Positions 62,583-64,000 of a stretch of 64,000 bases of DNA are shown here, in pieces. Each line of letters begins with the position of its first letter. The stretch's first letter is position 1. The notes beneath the pieces were generated by a model. That model was not told where the DNA came from. It did no database searches and saw nothing but the letters and a program-made list of their open reading frames with translations. Source of the stretch: CAVVST01 sp963750995 (lineage in GTDB: Bacteria; Acidobacteriota; Vicinamibacteria; Vicinamibacterales; UBA2999); NCBI GenBank assembly GCA_963750995.1, contig CAVVST010000001.1:1-64000 (forward strand), in the 5' to 3' direction. The position numbers and the translations under genes were made by a program.

Positions 62583-63259
62583 TCGAGCTGCGCGGCGTAT
62601 CAAAAACGGTCGAGAGCGGCGGCCGTCCGCTGACGATTCTGCATCCGCTCGACCTGTCCATTCCGTCGGGCCGCTTCATGGCGGTGGTCGGCCCGTCGGG
62701 AAGCGGCAAGTCCACGCTGCTCGGACTGCTCGCCGGACTGGATGCTCCAAGCACCGGCGAGATCCTGGTCGACGGGACCGACATCACGCGGCTCAGCGAA
62801 GACGAACTCGCGAGGCTGCGAGGCGAGAAGATCGGCTTCGTCTTCCAGTTCTTTCACCTTGTGCCGTCGCTGACCGCGTTCGAGAACATCCTCGTGCCGA
62901 TGGAAATCGCCAGGCGGCGTGACGCGGTCCCGCGGGCGCGGCAGCTACTCGAGGAGGTGGGGCTGTCGGATCGCGGCCATCACTACCCGTCGCAGCTCTC
63001 GGGCGGGGAACAGCAGCGGGTGGCGATTGCGCGCGCACTCGCCAACGACCCGCCGATCGTGCTGGCCGATGAACCGACCGGCAATCTCGATTCCACGACC
63101 GGCCGGCACATCATGCAGCTGCTGCTGGACGTGCACCGGGCGCGGCAGACCACCCTCGTGCTGGTTACGCACGACGCCGAGCTCGCGGCGCTGGCCGACT
63201 CGAGACTCTCGCTGCGCGACGGCCGGCCCGTGGACACGCCGGCTGAGGTGCTCCGATGA
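62579..63259 (+). CDS. ybbA: ABC transporter ATP-binding protein, YbbA/LolD type
   Basis: A 226-residue ATPase with Walker A GPSGSGKST, Q-loop VFQFFHLVP, signature LSGGEQQRVAIARAL, Walker B IVLADEPTGN, D-loop NLDS and the switch His in LVTHD. The sequence belongs to the LolD/MacB/YbbA group, which power mechanotransmission or lipid-related transporters rather than classic importers. ATG overlaps the tesA-like stop, and its own stop overlaps the permease start, so the three proteins are made together. Confidence 0.9.
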   Translation: MIELRGVSKTVESGGRPLTILHPLDLSIPSGRFMAVVGPSGSGKSTLLGLLAGLDAPSTGEILVDGTDITRLSEDELARLRGEKIGFVFQFFHLVPSLTAFENILVPMEIARRRDAVPRARQLLEEVGLSDRGHHYPSQLSGGEQQRVAIARALANDPPIVLADEPTGNLDSTTGRHIMQLLLDVHRARQTTLVLVTHDAELAALADSRLSLRDGRPVDTPAEVLR

Positions 63260-64000
63260 CCTTCATCATGCGCATGGCGATGCGCGAAATCCGCGCGTCG
63301 TGGCAGCGGCTCCTGTTCTTCTTTGTCTGCATCGCCATCGGCGTCGGCTCGATCGTGGCGCTGCGGTCAGTCATCCAGAGCGTCCGCGTGGCGCTCGCCG
63401 GAGAAGCGCGGACACTGCTCGGGGCGGATGTGATGTTGACCACGAACCGCCCGTGGAGTGACACGGTCCTGAAGACGCTGGACGAGGAAGCGCGCGCCGG
63501 CCGGATCACGATCCGATCCGAGGCGGCCGAGATCCCGACCATGGTGCGGCCGGCCGACCCCGCGAAGCTGGCAACGCGGATGGTGGAGCTGCGCGCGGTC
63601 GGGCCGGAGTTTCCGCTTTACGGCGCGTTTACGCTCCGGGACGGCGCCTATTCCCACGATCTGCTCGAAGGGCACGGCGCCCTTGTGCGCCCCGAGTTGC
63701 TCGTGCAGTTCGGCCTCGAAGTCGGCGATCAGATTCTGATCGGGACCGAGCCGTTCGAAATCCGCGGCGTCATTACCGCCGAACCCGGGCGCCGCATCGG
63801 GGCGTTCACGCTCGGGCCGCGCGTGGTGATCGACCGCGCCGACCTCGATTCGACCGGGTTGCTGACGTTCGGCAGCCGCGCGTCGTACCAACAACTGCTC
63901 CGCGTACCGGAGGCCGCCGGCGAGGAACTGGTGGACGACCTCCGCGACGCGTTCGCGAACGAGTTCGTCGGCGTCCGCTGGTACCGGCGCACGGAAGACC
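63256..64000 (+). CDS. ybbP: ABC transporter permease, YbbP/FtsX type (cut by window end)
   Basis: The first 248 residues of a large permease. It begins with an N-terminal helix (LFFFVCIAIGVGSIVALRSV) and the large periplasmic domain typical of FtsX/MacB-like permeases (VRVALAGEARTLLGADVMLT, VELRAVGPEFPLYGAF, GHGALVRPELLVQFGLEVGD). The coding frame is open to the last base. E. coli YbbP has about 800 residues, so about two thirds is missing. Start ATG overlaps the ATPase stop (ATGA). Confidence 0.88.
   Translation, partial: MTFIMRMAMREIRASWQRLLFFFVCIAIGVGSIVALRSVIQSVRVALAGEARTLLGADVMLTTNRPWSDTVLKTLDEEARAGRITIRSEAAEIPTMVRPADPAKLATRMVELRAVGPEFPLYGAFTLRDGAYSHDLLEGHGALVRPELLVQFGLEVGDQILIGTEPFEIRGVITAEPGRRIGAFTLGPRVVIDRADLDSTGLLTFGSRASYQQLLRVPEAAGEELVDDLRDAFANEFVGVRWYRRTED

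Overview
The window is a high-GC bacterial chromosome segment with many secreted proteins. Its gene content points to Acidobacteriota, probably the Vicinamibacteria (subdivision 6) lineage. This rests on family recognition only: CRTAC1/FG-GAP proteins, a TonB receptor with a carboxypeptidase-like regulatory domain, sigma-54 activators, and an expanded family of secreted proteins marked by the motif WGEPDLQGIWSG. I saw no rRNA, tRNA or CRISPR array.

Region by region. 0-4.3 kb: a large membrane protein and a tandem pair of LolB-like lipoproteins. 4.3-11.3 kb: gene-poor and decayed, with remnants of a Ser/Thr kinase, a sugar-nucleotide epimerase and a tyrosine recombinase between a membrane SGNH hydrolase, a small membrane protein, a secreted protein and a small zinc-ribbon protein. 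11.6-16.6 kb: a lone receiver domain, a Tat-exported alpha/beta hydrolase and a frameshifted metzincin-like protease carrying eleven GIDFGG repeats. 16.9-25.3 kb: short operons of DUF6152, WGEPDLQGIWSG-family, DoxX, DUF6644 and diheme cytochrome c genes, several with recognisable promoters. 25.3-38.7 kb: seven minus-strand genes, every junction overlapping (ATGA, GTGA or TAATG). They encode a CRTAC1 lipoprotein, a TPR lipoprotein, a pentaheme cytochrome-TPR protein, a second CRTAC1 protein, a TPR-CRTAC1 lipoprotein, a nitrilase-superfamily amidase and a WGEPDLQGIWSG protein. 38.8-44.2 kb: divergently, a TonB receptor coupled to a fusion of an SGNH esterase with a WGEPDLQGIWSG domain. 44.3-53 kb: an orphan Flp pilin, a winged-helix/TPR regulator with its secreted partner, a PQQ-dependent-dehydrogenase-like protein, an M1 aminopeptidase, a lipoprotein and a hydrolase that lacks its nucleophile. 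53-60 kb: two sigma-54 activators, a metallo-beta-lactamase-fold hydrolase and a PilZ-like protein. 60-64 kb: a glucose-6-phosphate isomerase gene split by a palindromic repeat insertion, then a tesA-ybbA-ybbP-type operon running off the end.

How the parts fit. The centre (17-44 kb) looks like a cell-envelope programme: outer-membrane import (TonB receptor), secreted esterase and unknown-domain proteins, c-type cytochromes and calcium-binding beta-propeller lipoproteins. The WGEPDLQGIWSG family links its sub-regions, because it occurs alone, ends the seven-gene operon, and is fused to an SGNH hydrolase.

Caution on sequence quality. At least eight genes outside the decayed zone are broken by single-base shifts, and every one I could resolve is an extra base (+1), often in a C or G run. 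Overcalling in the assembly explains this at least as well as true pseudogenes. I give joined spans for those genes.
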